DNA of 64,000 nucleotides from Meiothermus sp. Pnk-1 (GCF_003226535.1 NZ_QKOB01000003.1:310001-374000); one strand, 5' to 3'; counted from the first letter of the stretch, positions 33,976 to 43,753 are shown. The notes: generated from the letters alone by a model not told the origin. A program made the numbers and translations.

Positions 33976-34216
33976 GCCCTCCAGTCTACCGCCGATCGGA
34001 GGGCGGCGAGGGTTCGCAGGGCTCCTTGGGCGCGTCCCCAAATCAACCCGAAAGGCTAGGCTGCCGGGAAAGCGACATGGCGCACGATGTCGAAGGGGAG
34101 TGAGAATGGCTGGAAGCGGCCAAAGGGCCCCGTTGACCGACCAGCGAGCCCCGGCATCCCATGCTTGTTGGCCCCCTCTATCTGGCCCGAAGCGATCACC
34201 TCTGGCGCCACCTTGC
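33976..34216. other. Gap between the aminotransferase and the copper-amine-oxidase-N gene
   Basis: 241 bp. Besides the TAGACT box of the aminotransferase (33983-33988 on the minus strand) I see no promoter, terminator or convincing small ORF. Confidence 0.35.
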
Positions 34217-36001
34217 TCAGGGCCGCTTGGCTACGGATCCAGCGTCGGGCAGCAGCGGTTTGTAAAACACCAGGTTCACCGGCAAAAACGAACCCGCAGC
34301 CGGGACGAACTCGAGTTCCATCCGTGGGCTCAGAAAAGGCCCATCCAGGTTGCGATAGAAAATCATCGGCAGGTCGCCGCGCAGCAACACTCCGCTTTGC
34401 GGCAACGCCACGTAAACCCCGTTGACCCGTATGGCCCCGCTATACATTCCGCCTCGGGGCGCGAAGGCCCCTACCGTCCCGGCGGCATTCTCCACGCGGA
34501 TGAGGTAGGTCACCCCGTAGTTGCCCGACAAGCGGTAGGCATTGCCGCTTATGGCGTCGCGGCCTTCCAACGCGGGGTCGAGCAGGTTATCGCCTAGCAC
34601 CAGCCGGCGGGCGGCGCCTGGCTCGAGCCCGGAGAGGTCCAGCCGCAGGCGGCGCACCGCGCCGAGAAATGTGCCCCGGGCATGAACGCCGTCAGGGGCC
34701 AGAACCGGCAAAGCCCGCAGGGCATCCAGGGTCGCGGGAGCGCTAAGGTTACTGAAGCTCGAGAACAAAGGCTCCTCGAGCAAGTAAAAGCTCAACTGCA
34801 CGGCCCCGGTAGCCTCCAAATCGAGTTTGAAGGAAAGCCCTTCCCCCGGAGCCAGTTGGGAGGAAATGTACAGCGGCACCGCCTGACCGGCCTCGAGCAC
34901 AAACTGCCCGACAGGCTTTGAGGTGAGAAAATCGAGCAGGCTCACCTGGCCCAATAGGGCTACCACCGAGGTCGAGGCGATGCTCCCTTGGCGCAGCAGG
35001 CGTACCGTCTGGGGGGAGTTGCCCATATTGGCGGCGACCAAAAGCAACCGGGCTGGCACCCCCAGGCCGTTGGTGTGGTAGGCCATTAGCCGGGCTAAAC
35101 CCTGGACGGTATCCTCATAGAGCAGCCCCGAGGTAGACACCTTCTCCGGCGAGTTGCTCAACAGCAGCGGGATCGGGTCGTCCTGGCGCTCGGGGGTGAG
35201 GACCGGATAGCTCACCACCGAGGCGTCCGGGAAGGTGCGGCCCACCGGGAAATACCGCAGGGCGTAGTCGCGAGGGCTCAGATAGGGCTGGTCGAGCACC
35301 TGAATCTGCACGCTGTAGGGCTGGCTGGTCCGGCCCGCGGAGTTGGAGACGGTGAGGGTGAGGGTTTTGGGACCTGGGGTGAAATAGGCCTCCTCGCGCC
35401 CGCTCCAGCGGGCATAGATCGGAAGTCCGTCGGGGTCGTAGGAGTAATCGGTGATCTGCACCGGTTCGCCCAATCGGTATTCCAGCTTATCGGTGGCGAA
35501 GCGGGCCACCGGCAAGCGCGGGGTGTCGGCCAGGGAGGGGCAGTAGGTGAGGCTCACCAAGCGCTGGGTGGGGTCGAAGCTGACGCGTAACCCCAAAGCG
35601 GCCTCGAGCGAGCGGGCCGCCACGTAGAGCACCCCCCCTTCCAGTGCACCCACCTCCTTGAGTTCGAGCTGCTTTCCCTTCAGGCGGGCCAGTTTGAGGC
35701 TGGGATAGACCTCGAGCTCTCCTAGCCGCACCCCATCGGATCCGCCCACGGCCTCCAGCGGCAGTTCAAGCAGCCGGGCTAACTCGCGCAAGGGAAGCAT
35801 CGCCCGCCCCTCCATCAGTCGGGCGGGGGCTAAAACGGCGCTGGGGCTCCCGTTGATAAAAACCGTGCCGGACTCGAGCGGCCAAACAAGCTGGCGGGCT
35901 GCTAGATGAACGCCCGCCGAGGAAGCGCTGCTCAGGGCCAACGTAAAAGCCAAAAGTAGAAAAAGTTGCAAAAGTCGTCTCAGGCCCACGGGCTCGAGCA
36001 T
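34217..36001 (-). CDS. Secreted protein with copper amine oxidase N-terminal (stalk) domain
   Basis: 594 residues. ATG 36001 opens MLEPVGLRRLLQLFLLLAF, a signal peptide; the frame is open further upstream. Residues 30-145 hold the copper amine oxidase N-type domain (VFINGSPSAVLAPARLMEGR, MLPLRELARLLEL, YVAARSLEAALGLRVSFDP), here a cell-surface module with no amine oxidase catalytic part. The next region (LGEPVQITDYSYDPDG, LTVSNSAGRTSQPYSVQI) looks like a PKD/Ig fold. The remaining about 350 residues are beta-rich and not recognised. Probably a surface or periplasmic structural protein. Confidence 0.7.
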   Translation of the reverse strand: MLEPVGLRRLLQLFLLLAFTLALSSASSAGVHLAARQLVWPLESGTVFINGSPSAVLAPARLMEGRAMLPLRELARLLELPLEAVGGSDGVRLGELEVYPSLKLARLKGKQLELKEVGALEGGVLYVAARSLEAALGLRVSFDPTQRLVSLTYCPSLADTPRLPVARFATDKLEYRLGEPVQITDYSYDPDGLPIYARWSGREEAYFTPGPKTLTLTVSNSAGRTSQPYSVQIQVLDQPYLSPRDYALRYFPVGRTFPDASVVSYPVLTPERQDDPIPLLLSNSPEKVSTSGLLYEDTVQGLARLMAYHTNGLGVPARLLLVAANMGNSPQTVRLLRQGSIASTSVVALLGQVSLLDFLTSKPVGQFVLEAGQAVPLYISSQLAPGEGLSFKLDLEATGAVQLSFYLLEEPLFSSFSNLSAPATLDALRALPVLAPDGVHARGTFLGAVRRLRLDLSGLEPGAARRLVLGDNLLDPALEGRDAISGNAYRLSGNYGVTYLIRVENAAGTVGAFAPRGGMYSGAIRVNGVYVALPQSGVLLRGDLPMIFYRNLDGPFLSPRMELEFVPAAGSFLPVNLVFYKPLLPDAGSVAKRP

Positions 36002-36070
36002 AGCAAAACCGAGCGCCTCGAGCATCCCATCCGCCGCGCCCAACCGTGGGGACCTCCGCTCAGGGTGGGT

Positions 36071-36529
36071 CTATGCGGTCCGCGAGGCCCTCTCCACTGC
36101 TGTTTTGACGTTAGCAAACGTCTGGCCGATGAGCTTCTGGGCCTGGGCATCCAGCACCCGCCCACCCACCGCCGCTATCGGGCCCCGCATCACAGCTTCG
36201 CCGCTCCAATCGAGCACGGTGTTGCCCCCCTCCTCCTTGAGGCGGGCGCTGGCCAAGAGGTCTACCACGCTGCCCAAGCCCCCGCCGCTGATTTTTACCC
36301 CCATGCGATGATCGGCTGGGTCAGGCTGGAGCTCGATCTTGAACTTGAAGTTGCCCCGCACCGGACCAACCCCTACCCGCACCGTCACGTCCAGGTGGGT
36401 AGGATCATGCACCTCCACCGACTGCACGTCGGGTAAACAGGAGGCGACCTTGTGGGGGTCGTTGATAAAAGCCCAGACTTGGTCCAGGGGCAGGGGAATG
36501 GTCTCTTGGCCGGTATAAGTCAGTCTCAT
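36071..36529 (-). CDS. CoxG/SRPBCC family protein
   Basis: 152 residues. IPLPLDQVWAFINDPHKVASCLPDV is the start of the CoxG family (start-domain SRPBCC fold), given here by its opening residues 11-35. LQPDPADHRMGVKISGGGLGS and DWSGEAVMRGPIAAVGGR follow, with the expected VGGRVLDAQAQKLIGQ helix at the end. CoxG is named after carbon monoxide dehydrogenase loci, but most members, including this one, are far from cox genes; the fold binds hydrophobic ligands or membranes. Preceded by GGTGCGGAG. Single gene. Confidence 0.85.
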   Translation of the reverse strand: MRLTYTGQETIPLPLDQVWAFINDPHKVASCLPDVQSVEVHDPTHLDVTVRVGVGPVRGNFKFKIELQPDPADHRMGVKISGGGLGSVVDLLASARLKEEGGNTVLDWSGEAVMRGPIAAVGGRVLDAQAQKLIGQTFANVKTAVERASRTA

Positions 36530-36735
36530 CTCCGCACCTCTATTTCACAGGTTACGACAACCGACACCGGCGCTCGAGGCGGCGAGCCCCCGGAGCGCCT
36601 GCTCTTCGAAAAACCCCAGGCCCCTGAAGATGTTGATATACAGGCTTCAGCTTGGCTTCACCTTATCCCCAAAACTGGGTGGGGTGAACCTTAACGGCGG
36701 CACTTGAAGCTGCCGGGGTTGTCCCATCGGCTAGA

Positions 36736-37992
36736 ATGAAGACCTCGATGCGCCTGACCCTTATCTCGCTGTGGTGTTGGTTGACCCTCGCGTCTGCTGG
36801 TCCCTCGGCTCCCTTGCCCGACATCCTACCGGCGATACCCGGTGAAACCCAGCCCACTGCCCCCGGAACCCGGCCCGCCCAAGCGCTGCCGCAGCTCGAG
36901 CTCACCCCTCCCATCCCCGAGGTGCAAAAGGTCGAGTACGCCTCTAACGGCTTCATCGAGGTAGCCCACGCCTTGGTGCTAATGAGCGACACCCAGCCGG
37001 CGTTGATGCTGCGCAAAGCCCAGCAGGTAGTAGCCCAGGTATTCCTTACCCGATCTAGCCTCTCCGAGGTGGATATTTCCCTGTACCGGCGGGACGAGTA
37101 CGCCGGGTTCGGCGGCCCCCTGCCGCGCCTGACGGCCTCGGTGCCGCGGGCCCGGCTAGACGCTTTCGAGCGCCTTACCCCGGCCAACCTAAAGAACTAC
37201 GATCGCCTTTGGCTCAACCCCCGCGACCAGATCTATGGGCCTTTCCGCACCCCCACCGATGAGCTCGAGAGCAGCCTACAGTTTCAAGGTTCATCCGTAC
37301 AGCTCAAAGCCCAGCGCCTGGAGCAGGCTGCGGCCGCGCTCCAGGGTGGGGTGGTAGGGAACCGCCTCTATCACGGCAACCCCGCTCTGGCCTTGGCCGC
37401 CCTCACCTTCGACGATGCCCCCCATCCGCTGTATGCTCCGCTGCTTTTAGACACCTTGCGGCGGGCTGGGGTCAAGGCCACCTTCTTCTGTATTGGGCGC
37501 AATGCCCTGGCTTACCCCTACTTTGTGCGGGATATGGTCCGGGATGGCCATGAGATCGGCAACCATACCTTTCACCATGTCCGCCTCAACACCCTAGATA
37601 AGTCCATGGTGCTCCAGGAAATCCAGGCGGCCAACCAGGTGCTCGAGCGCATCACGGGGCGTCCGATACATTATTTTCGCCCTCCCGGCGGGCGTTTTTC
37701 GCCTACGGTGCTCGAGGCGGTACGCGAGCTGAACATGACCATAGTTTTCTGGACCGACGACCCCGGCGACTTCCAAAATCTGCCCAGCGCCACCCTCGAA
37801 AACCGCCTGGAGCGCAAATTACGCCAGGGGGGGATCGTCTTGCTGCACGACAACGTACTCTCGAGCATCGAGATCCTGCCGGATTTCCTGCGCCTCGCTG
37901 AGCGGCGGGGCATCCGACTGGGCACGGTGGAGGAGCTGGTCCAAAGCCACCTGAGCAAAACCCCCGCCGAGGGTTTAGCCAACCGCAAATAG
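36736..37992 (+). CDS. Secreted polysaccharide deacetylase (NodB homology domain)
   Basis: 418 residues with signal peptide. ATG 36736 overlaps a TAGAAT box (36732-36737), so ATG 36748 (MRLTLISLWCWLTLASAG) may be the true, near-leaderless start. Residues 30-215 are an unrecognised domain with a Pro-rich linker. The NodB domain runs from about 216: LTFDDAP (catalytic Asp, metal Asp), HEIGNHTFHH (metal His pair), RPPGGRFS, and LLHDN. All catalytic elements are present. Expected substrates are peptidoglycan or surface polysaccharide N-acetyl groups. Confidence 0.85.
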   Translation: MKTSMRLTLISLWCWLTLASAGPSAPLPDILPAIPGETQPTAPGTRPAQALPQLELTPPIPEVQKVEYASNGFIEVAHALVLMSDTQPALMLRKAQQVVAQVFLTRSSLSEVDISLYRRDEYAGFGGPLPRLTASVPRARLDAFERLTPANLKNYDRLWLNPRDQIYGPFRTPTDELESSLQFQGSSVQLKAQRLEQAAAALQGGVVGNRLYHGNPALALAALTFDDAPHPLYAPLLLDTLRRAGVKATFFCIGRNALAYPYFVRDMVRDGHEIGNHTFHHVRLNTLDKSMVLQEIQAANQVLERITGRPIHYFRPPGGRFSPTVLEAVRELNMTIVFWTDDPGDFQNLPSATLENRLERKLRQGGIVLLHDNVLSSIEILPDFLRLAERRGIRLGTVEELVQSHLSKTPAEGLANRK

Positions 37993-38071
37993 TGTTCGGG
38001 CTAACCTTGGCTTTCCCCCGCCGGGTTCACACTCCATTCATCGCCCGAGCTTTAGCTACGGGGACTGGAGT

Positions 38072-39223
38072 ATGGCAGTCGTGCGGGATAACCCACCAGG
38101 CGAGGGCCAGCAAGCCAACATCTCGATTCCCTTGAGCAAAACCGCTGGACGTTTGCGATCGTTGGACGTGTTCCGTGGCCTCACCATCCTGCTGATGCTG
38201 TTGGTGAACAACGTCGCGCTCGACGCTAAAACCCCGTACTTGCTCACCCATGCCCCCTGGAACGGCGGGGTCTATCTGGCGGATTTGGTCTTCCCCTGGT
38301 TCTTGCTGGCGATGGGGGTGGCCATTCCCTTTGCCGCCGCGAGCTTCCGTAAAAAGAGGCTTCCGGGCTGGCGCTACGACCTCAAAGTCATCCAGCGGAG
38401 CACCTTGCTCTTTGGGTTAGGCCTGCTGATCGTGAGCAGCATCGCCCGGCACCCCGTGTTTGCCCTGGACGTGCTCCAACTCATCGCCCTGGCTTATTTG
38501 GTGGCGGCTTTGTTGTATGACCTTCCCGCCCATCGCCGGGCGATGATCGCAGGGTTTTTCTTGGTGGCCTACTGGGCCGCCATCCGTTACCTGCCGGTAC
38601 CAGGGGTAGGACGGGCCATTTTCGAGGAAGACCAAAACCTGATCCTTCACTTCAACAACACCTTTTTAAACGCCGTCAACCTGCGGGGGTTGCTCTCGGC
38701 GATTCCCACTTCGGCGTTGGTGCTGCTGGGCAGCCTGGTCGGGGACTTGTTTCGCCTCGAGCTTCCCCCGTTGCGCCGCTCGGCCTGGCTTCTGCTCACC
38801 GGCTTCGGCTTCACCGCTTTGGGGATGCTGTGGAACCTCAGCCTGCCCTACAACAAAACCTTCTGGACTCCCTCCTACATCCTGCTCACGGCGGGCCTAG
38901 GCACGGTCTTGCTAGGAGCCTTTCACTACCTCGTGGATGCTCGAGGCCTGGGGTTACCGCGCGCGAGGTGGGGTTGGGCTTTCCCTCTTATGGTGTTGGG
39001 CTCAAACCCCCTCTTCGCCTACGTGGTACCGATTTTGGTCAAGGTCTGGCTGCTGCAAGGGATCGAGGTGAACGGGGTCTCGATCCAGCAAAATATCCTT
39101 AACTTCTGGCGGCGCCTAGCCGGAAGTTACGGCGGGGGCTGGCTGTACACGCTCAGCTACATCGCCTGCTGGTGGCTGGTGCTGTGGGTGCTGTACCGGC
39201 GGAGGATATTCCTGCGGGTGTGA
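38072..39223 (+). CDS. Membrane protein of the DUF5009 / NagX (HGSNAT-like acyltransferase) family
   Basis: 383 residues and about ten membrane helices. RLRSLDVFRGLTILLMLLVNN and HAPWNGGVYLADLVFPWF near the start are diagnostic (positions 27-47 and 63-80); the His lies in the region of the acetyl-transferring His of human HGSNAT. The family moves acyl groups across the membrane onto sugars. LGSNPLFAYVVPILVKVWL marks the last helices. It follows a secreted deacetylase gene, which may hint at surface glycan modification, by inference only. Confidence 0.8.
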   Translation: MAVVRDNPPGEGQQANISIPLSKTAGRLRSLDVFRGLTILLMLLVNNVALDAKTPYLLTHAPWNGGVYLADLVFPWFLLAMGVAIPFAAASFRKKRLPGWRYDLKVIQRSTLLFGLGLLIVSSIARHPVFALDVLQLIALAYLVAALLYDLPAHRRAMIAGFFLVAYWAAIRYLPVPGVGRAIFEEDQNLILHFNNTFLNAVNLRGLLSAIPTSALVLLGSLVGDLFRLELPPLRRSAWLLLTGFGFTALGMLWNLSLPYNKTFWTPSYILLTAGLGTVLLGAFHYLVDARGLGLPRARWGWAFPLMVLGSNPLFAYVVPILVKVWLLQGIEVNGVSIQQNILNFWRRLAGSYGGGWLYTLSYIACWWLVLWVLYRRRIFLRV

Positions 39224-39296
39224 GCCCAGCCGCCTATGGCCGACGCTTCATGTCGGGTTCACCACCTCCTCCTACCCTTGGCCTTGGAGGTAGTAG

Positions 39297-39524
39297 ATGA
39301 AAAAAGCACTCTGGCTCGTCTTGGCAGCCCTCCCTCTGGCCTTCGCCGCAGCCCCCGCCCCCAGCAAGGGCTCTACGCAGAGCAAGCCCGCCGTGACCCA
39401 AGTGGTCAAGAAGGGCCTCAAGAAAACCGTCCACAAGGTGAAGCGGCGGAAGGTTGTACGCCACGTCAGGCACGTCACCAAAAAGGCCAGCCCCCACAAG
39501 GTCAAGCCGGTCAAAAAACCCTAA
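39297..39524 (+). CDS. Small secreted Lys-rich protein
   Basis: 75 residues. Signal peptide (MKKALWLVLAALPLAFAAAP), then about 55 residues with 19 lysines and several His/Arg, no aromatic residues (VKKGLKKTVHKVKRRKVV). Very basic and probably unfolded until bound; a polyanion, outer-surface polymer or membrane partner is likely. TTGGAGG precedes the ATG at normal distance and a terminator follows, so it is a real single-gene unit. I do not recognise a family. Confidence 0.7.
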   Translation: MKKALWLVLAALPLAFAAAPAPSKGSTQSKPAVTQVVKKGLKKTVHKVKRRKVVRHVRHVTKKASPHKVKPVKKP

Positions 39525-39559
39525 TCCTTACCTCCGCAACCCCGCTCTCCTCTTGCAGG

Positions 39560-39581
39560 CCCCGGCTCCTTCAGGCCGGGG
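39560..39581 (+). terminator. Terminator after the Lys-rich protein gene
   Basis: CCCCGGC (39560-39566), 8-nt loop, GCCGGGG (39575-39581), 35 bp after the stop. No T run follows (TCAAATC), so efficiency is uncertain. Confidence 0.5.
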
Positions 39582-39618
39582 TCAAATCGTCAACAAAAAC
39601 CCTTAGGCTAAAGGAGAA

Positions 39619-40278
39619 ATGCGTGTGCTGTTGGTAGAAGACGATCCAAGCCTGGGCCAGACCTTGCAGGAAAGCCTGGCGGCGCAGGGATTCAAGCCAC
39701 GCCTGGCCACCTCGGCGGAGGCCGCCTGGGAAGCCCTGTGGCAGGAAGCGGTAGACCTTGTCGTGCTAGACGTCATGCTTCCGGAAGGTGAGGAGGCCGG
39801 GTTTGAGCTGGCGCGGGGGTTGCGTGAGGCGGGGTTTCGTCAGCCCATCCTGTTCCTCACCGCCCGCGAGGCCTTGCCGGATCGGGTGCGGGGCCTCGAG
39901 GTGGGCGACGACTACCTGGCCAAGCCCTTCGCCCTGGCCGAGCTGGTGGCCCGCCTACGGGCTTTGGCCCGGCGCGGCGAGGTGCGGCCCAAGGTAGTCC
40001 AGGTTGGGCCGCTCGAGGTCGCCCTGGAGCGGCGGGAGGTGCGCTACCGGGGGCAGATGGTCCGGCTCACCGCCAAGGAGTACCAGGTGCTCGAGCTGTT
40101 TGTAATCAACCCCGGGCGGATCTTCACCCGTGAGGAGGTGCTCGAGCGGGTCTGGGGCCCGGGGTTCGAGTCCGATTCCAACCTCATCGACGTGTACATC
40201 AAAAACCTGCGCAAAAAGCTCTATGATCACGTCATCGAGACCGTACGAGGGCTGGGGTACCGCTTCGCTGAGGCGTAG
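39619..40278 (+). CDS. OmpR-family response regulator
   Basis: 219 residues. Receiver domain with acidic pair VEDD, phospho-acceptor Asp in VVLDVMLP (about residue 53), FLTAREA and the Lys in YLAKPF. The DNA-binding winged helix spans about 125-219 (VRLTAKEYQVLELFVINPGR, FTREEVLERVWGP, VDVYIKNLRKKL region, VRGLGYRF). AAAGGAG is 5 bp before the ATG. The stop codon lies in the loop of a 13-bp hairpin (40261-40295). The cognate kinase follows after 147 bp. Target genes are not evident. Confidence 0.95.
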   Translation: MRVLLVEDDPSLGQTLQESLAAQGFKPRLATSAEAAWEALWQEAVDLVVLDVMLPEGEEAGFELARGLREAGFRQPILFLTAREALPDRVRGLEVGDDYLAKPFALAELVARLRALARRGEVRPKVVQVGPLEVALERREVRYRGQMVRLTAKEYQVLELFVINPGRIFTREEVLERVWGPGFESDSNLIDVYIKNLRKKLYDHVIETVRGLGYRFAEA

Positions 40279-40404
40279 TTTCGCCGAGCGAAGCGAGGGG
40301 TGGCGTAGTTTCGCCGAGCGAGACGCTTCTTTCGCCGCCGGTAGGCGGGGTAGCGAGACGCTTGTTTCGGCGCAAGCCGTGGGGTGGCGTAGTTTCGCCG
40401 AGCG
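40261..40404 (+). repeat. Structured repeats between response regulator and kinase
   Basis: GGCGTAGTTTCGCCGAGCG occurs at 40272-40290, 40302-40320 and 40386-40404; GCGAGACGCTT occurs at 40318-40328 and 40353-40363. Each long unit can fold as GGCG-tagttt-CGCC and the short one as AGCG-aga-CGCT. The first copy is embedded in a longer hairpin: CGCTTCGCT (40261-40269) pairs with AGCGAAGCG (40287-40295) and encloses the stop codon of the regulator gene. Confidence 0.8.
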
Positions 40405-40425
40405 GGCCGGGGGGTTCGATCCTTC

Positions 40426-41667
40426 ATGACCCTCCGCGTCCGACTGGCCCTCATCACCTCCGGGCTCACCCTGTTGGGGCTCGTCCTGGGGCTTTCCATT
40501 ACCTACGAGGGGCTCGAGCGCAGCCGCCTGGCCGACCTCGACCAGGAGCTCAAGCTACAGGCCGAGCTGATCCTGGAAAAAGGCCTAGCCAGCCCGCAGC
40601 ACCAAATTCCCTCAGAGATCGAGGACGAACTCCTTCAGGAGAGCGGGCTGAGTTCGGCCCAACTGTACCGAGGCCGGCAGAAGATCTGGGAGGGGGGTGC
40701 GGTGCAGCTAGACCAACCCCTTGACGCCTCCCGCCTGGGCCGAAGCGGGATCTCCGAATCCCAGGGTTGGCGGGTCTACACCCTCAGCCGACAGGGCCTC
40801 AGCGTGCAGGTGGGGCAGCCCCTGCTGCCCTTGCGCGAGACCCTCACCCGCTACGTGGAGGTGGCGGTTCCGCTGGCCGTGCTGCTGGCCCTGCTTTCAG
40901 GCGGGTTGGCCTTCGCTGCGGTGGGGCTGGCGGTACGTCCGCTCGAGCGCCTTACCCAGGCCGCTCGAGGCTTCGGCAGCGGCGGCGAGGTCCCGCCCAT
41001 CCAGGGCAAGGACGAGGCCGCCACGCTGGCCAAGGCTTTTGCCGGATTGCTGGGCGACCTGAGGGCACAGCGCGAGTGGGAGCAGCGCTTTCTGGCCTAT
41101 GCCGCCCACGAGCTGCGCACCCCGCTCTCGGCGTTTAGGGCCAGCCTGGAGGCAGCCCGTATCCGGGGGCGGCTCGAGGCCGAGCAGCTCTTTCGGCTAC
41201 ACCGCGAAGCCCTGCGGCTCGAGACCCTAGCCCAGAACCTGCTGGCCCTCTCGCGCGCCGAAGCGGGCGAAGTGCGCGGACAACCCCTAGACCTGGCCGA
41301 CCTGGTCTCGGAAGCCTTCGACCGCTTCCAGCCGCTTGCCCTCGAGCGCAGGCTCGAGCTGGACCTCGAGGCGGATTCGGCCCCCACCCATGCCGATCCT
41401 CAGCTTTTGGAACAGGCCCTCAATAACCTGGTGGCCAATGCCCTGCGCTACACCCCTTCGGGCAGGGTCACGCTGAAAAGCGGCCAGGAAGACGGGCAGG
41501 CTTACCTCGAGGTAGCGGACACCGGCCCCGGCTTCCCTATCCACGCTGCGGAGGGCCTGGGTCTGCGGGTGGTGCGGGCGGTGGTAGCGGCCCACCACGG
41601 GAGGGCCGAGTTCGAGAGCAGGCAGGGGGCGAGGGTACGGTTGTGGTTTCCCAGCCTGCGGCTCTAA
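40426..41667 (+). CDS. Sensor histidine kinase
   Basis: 413 residues. Two membrane helices (residues 4-24 and about 145-170) enclose an extracytoplasmic sensor region of about 120 residues. HAMP domain ([18 protein letters not shown]), H-box with the phospho-accepting His in [17 protein letters not shown]-box [14 protein letters not shown], and G box VADTGPGFP. The ATP lid is short. It forms a two-component system with the preceding regulator, but is separated by repeats that may lower or uncouple its expression. No good ribosome site precedes ATG 40426 (GGGGGGTTCGATCCTTC). Confidence 0.93.
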   Translation: MTLRVRLALITSGLTLLGLVLGLSITYEGLERSRLADLDQELKLQAELILEKGLASPQHQIPSEIEDELLQESGLSSAQLYRGRQKIWEGGAVQLDQPLDASRLGRSGISESQGWRVYTLSRQGLSVQVGQPLLPLRETLTRYVEVAVPLAVLLALLSGGLAFAAVGLAVRPLERLTQAARGFGSGGEVPPIQGKDEAATLAKAFAGLLGDLRAQREWEQRFLAYAAHELRTPLSAFRASLEAARIRGRLEAEQLFRLHREALRLETLAQNLLALSRAEAGEVRGQPLDLADLVSEAFDRFQPLALERRLELDLEADSAPTHADPQLLEQALNNLVANALRYTPSGRVTLKSGQEDGQAYLEVADTGPGFPIHAAEGLGLRVVRAVVAAHHGRAEFESRQGARVRLWFPSLRL

Positions 41668-41722
41668 TCTTTCGTAACCTGCCCCCGAAAGGCGGGGCCA
41701 CCCCGTGAGGTAAAGTATCGCT

Positions 41723-43201
41723 GTGATCGAATCTTCTCCTCTCCCGGTGCAAGTGCCCACCAGCGACGTCGCCATCCGGCTGGAGGGGGTTAGGGTGCGC
41801 TTTGACGGCCAGGAGGTGCTCAAGGGGGTTGACCTGGAGGTCAGGAAGGGGGAATTCATCGCCATCATCGGGCCCTCGGGTGGGGGCAAGAGCACCCTGC
41901 TGCGGGTGATTGCCGGGTTGCAGAAAGCCCAGGGATCGGTCAGCGTGGTGGGACAACCCGCGATGGTCTTCCAGGACTACCGCCTGCTCCCCTGGCGCAC
42001 CGTGGAGGGGAATATCCGTCTGCCCATCGAGCTCACCGGGCGGGGTAAGGTCGAGACCTACCTGGGGATGCGTAAGGTGAAGCACCTGTATCCCCACCAG
42101 CTCTCGGGCGGAATGAAGGCCCGCGTGGCCATCGCCCGCGCGCTGGCGCAAGACGCCGAGGTGCTGCTGATGGACGAGCCTTTCGCGGCCCTCGACGCCT
42201 TGGTGCGTGAGCGCTTCAACCTGGAGCTCAAAAGCCTGCACGCCCGCACCGGCAAGACCATCGTCTTCGTCACCCACTCCATCCGCGAGGCGGTGTACCT
42301 AGCCGACCGGGTGGTGGTGCTCAAGGACGGGCGGGTTGACACCGTGCTGGACACCTCCGGCGAGGGACGTCTTACCGCTTTCACCGATGGGCTCGAGGCC
42401 CTCCTGCGCGAGCGGCTGGGCATCGCCGACTCCACCCACGTCGAACCTCCGCCCAAACCCCTGCGCCCCCCCTGGGAACTCCTCGGGACGCTGGGCCTGG
42501 CCGGGCTCTTGCTCCTGAGCTGGGCCTGGCTCTCGGCCCGCATTCCTCTCTTCTTCCCCTCGCCCTTTGCGGTGTGGCAGGCCGCGGTGCACAACGCTCC
42601 CCAACTGGCCCAAAGCGCCTTGGCCACGCTCCAGGTCGCCTTGCTGGGGGTGCTGTGCGCGCTGGGGATCGGCACCCCTATCGGTTACCTGATGGGGCGC
42701 ATCCGAGCCCTCGAGCGGCTCCTCTCGCCTTTTATCGTGGCGTTACAGGCCATCCCCACGGTGATCGTGGCCCCCCTCCTGGTGATCTGGTTCGGCTTCA
42801 GCCTCGAGGCCAAGCTCATCACCACCACCCTCATCTCGATCTTCCCGGTGATGGTCTCGACCATGGTCGGGGTGCGGGAGGTAGACCGGATCTACCGCGA
42901 GGTGTTTCAGACCATCGGGGCCAGCCCCTGGGGGGTGTTTACCAAGCTCGAGGTGCCCGGCGCGCTGCCGGTGGTGCTGGGAGGGCTACGCCTTACGGTC
43001 TCGCTGGCCCTGATCGGCGCGGTGGTCGCCGACTTCACCTTCCAAGGCCAGGGCCTGGGGGCTTTCGCCAACACCGAGCGGCTTTCCTTCCGCTATGCGA
43101 GCGCCTTCGCTGCGGTAGGGGTCAACGTGGTCCTGGGCATCGCGCTGTACGGGTTGGTGACGCTGCTGGAGTACTGGGTGTTGCGCTACCGCAGGCGGTG
43201 A
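41723..43201 (+). CDS. Fused ABC transporter: ATPase plus permease (NitT/TauT type, RibX-like)
   Basis: 492 residues. Residues 15-225 are a complete ATPase: Walker [20 protein letters not shown], signature [16 protein letters not shown], Walker [12 protein letters not shown] and VTHSI. After a linker ([12 protein letters not shown]) residues 255-490 are a six-helix permease with EAA loop [20 protein letters not shown]. ATPase and permease of this family are normally separate genes, so this is a fusion. The RibY-like binding protein with an FMN riboswitch lies downstream at 44071, which suggests riboflavin uptake by inference. TAAAGT lies 6 bp before GTG 41723, a likely leaderless start. No riboswitch precedes this gene. 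Confidence 0.88.
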   Translation: MIESSPLPVQVPTSDVAIRLEGVRVRFDGQEVLKGVDLEVRKGEFIAIIGPSGGGKSTLLRVIAGLQKAQGSVSVVGQPAMVFQDYRLLPWRTVEGNIRLPIELTGRGKVETYLGMRKVKHLYPHQLSGGMKARVAIARALAQDAEVLLMDEPFAALDALVRERFNLELKSLHARTGKTIVFVTHSIREAVYLADRVVVLKDGRVDTVLDTSGEGRLTAFTDGLEALLRERLGIADSTHVEPPPKPLRPPWELLGTLGLAGLLLLSWAWLSARIPLFFPSPFAVWQAAVHNAPQLAQSALATLQVALLGVLCALGIGTPIGYLMGRIRALERLLSPFIVALQAIPTVIVAPLLVIWFGFSLEAKLITTTLISIFPVMVSTMVGVREVDRIYREVFQTIGASPWGVFTKLEVPGALPVVLGGLRLTVSLALIGAVVADFTFQGQGLGAFANTERLSFRYASAFAAVGVNVVLGIALYGLVTLLEYWVLRYRRR

Positions 43202-43282
43202 TAGCCGAACGCGGGTCCTACGCCGAAGGCAAGACGCCCCGGAGCCTCGAGCTGATAGCTGACCGCCCCGCACACTGCGCCC

Positions 43283-43753
43283 CTACTCGGCTCGCTGCAG
43301 CAAATTGTAGGCGAACTCTTCCATCAGCTCCGGGCGCTGTTCGGCTAGTTCCCAGAGAAGCTCTAGCAAATCCTCATCGGGAAGCTCTTGCAGGGCCAAC
43401 TGCCCGGGGTCTGTAGTCTTTTTCCGCTTGCGCTTGGCCTGGAAGAGTTCGGGGGCTTCCTGGATCGCGTAGGCCACCGCCACCACGTGCTTGCACACCG
43501 GACCCCAAGCATAGGGGCAGGTACAGCCCCAGTCCTGCTTCTTTAGGTCGATCCAGGTGCGGTAGGGGTAGGGCGCGCTGCCCTGCACGCGGGCGCTGTA
43601 GCGCTGGCCCTGCCGGGTGCCCTCGAGCACCCTCCCTTGGCCGAACAGGGCGTAGCCCCGCTCCTGCACCTCGAGGGTCGCCAATGCTACGATCTCCCCT
43701 GGGTCAAACCCGGCCAATGCCCCTCCATCATAGCCAGGCCACTTTTCATCCAC
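43283..43753 (-). CDS. SWIM zinc-finger protein
   Basis: 156 residues. The SWIM motif CTCPYAWGPVCKHVVAV (CxCxnCxH) near residue 77 defines the family; the flanking LEVQERGYALFGQGRVLEG and YSARVQGS are the usual upstream strands. A basic patch (KRKRKKTT) and an acidic helical C terminus (DEDLLELLWELAEQRPELMEEF) follow. SWIM proteins bind DNA or proteins; often they accompany SNF2 helicases, not seen here. The start is GTG 43753 or TTG 43756. It lies between the two halves of the putative riboflavin transporter and reads the other way. Confidence 0.85.
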   Translation of the reverse strand: MDEKWPGYDGGALAGFDPGEIVALATLEVQERGYALFGQGRVLEGTRQGQRYSARVQGSAPYPYRTWIDLKKQDWGCTCPYAWGPVCKHVVAVAYAIQEAPELFQAKRKRKKTTDPGQLALQELPDEDLLELLWELAEQRPELMEEFAYNLLQRAE

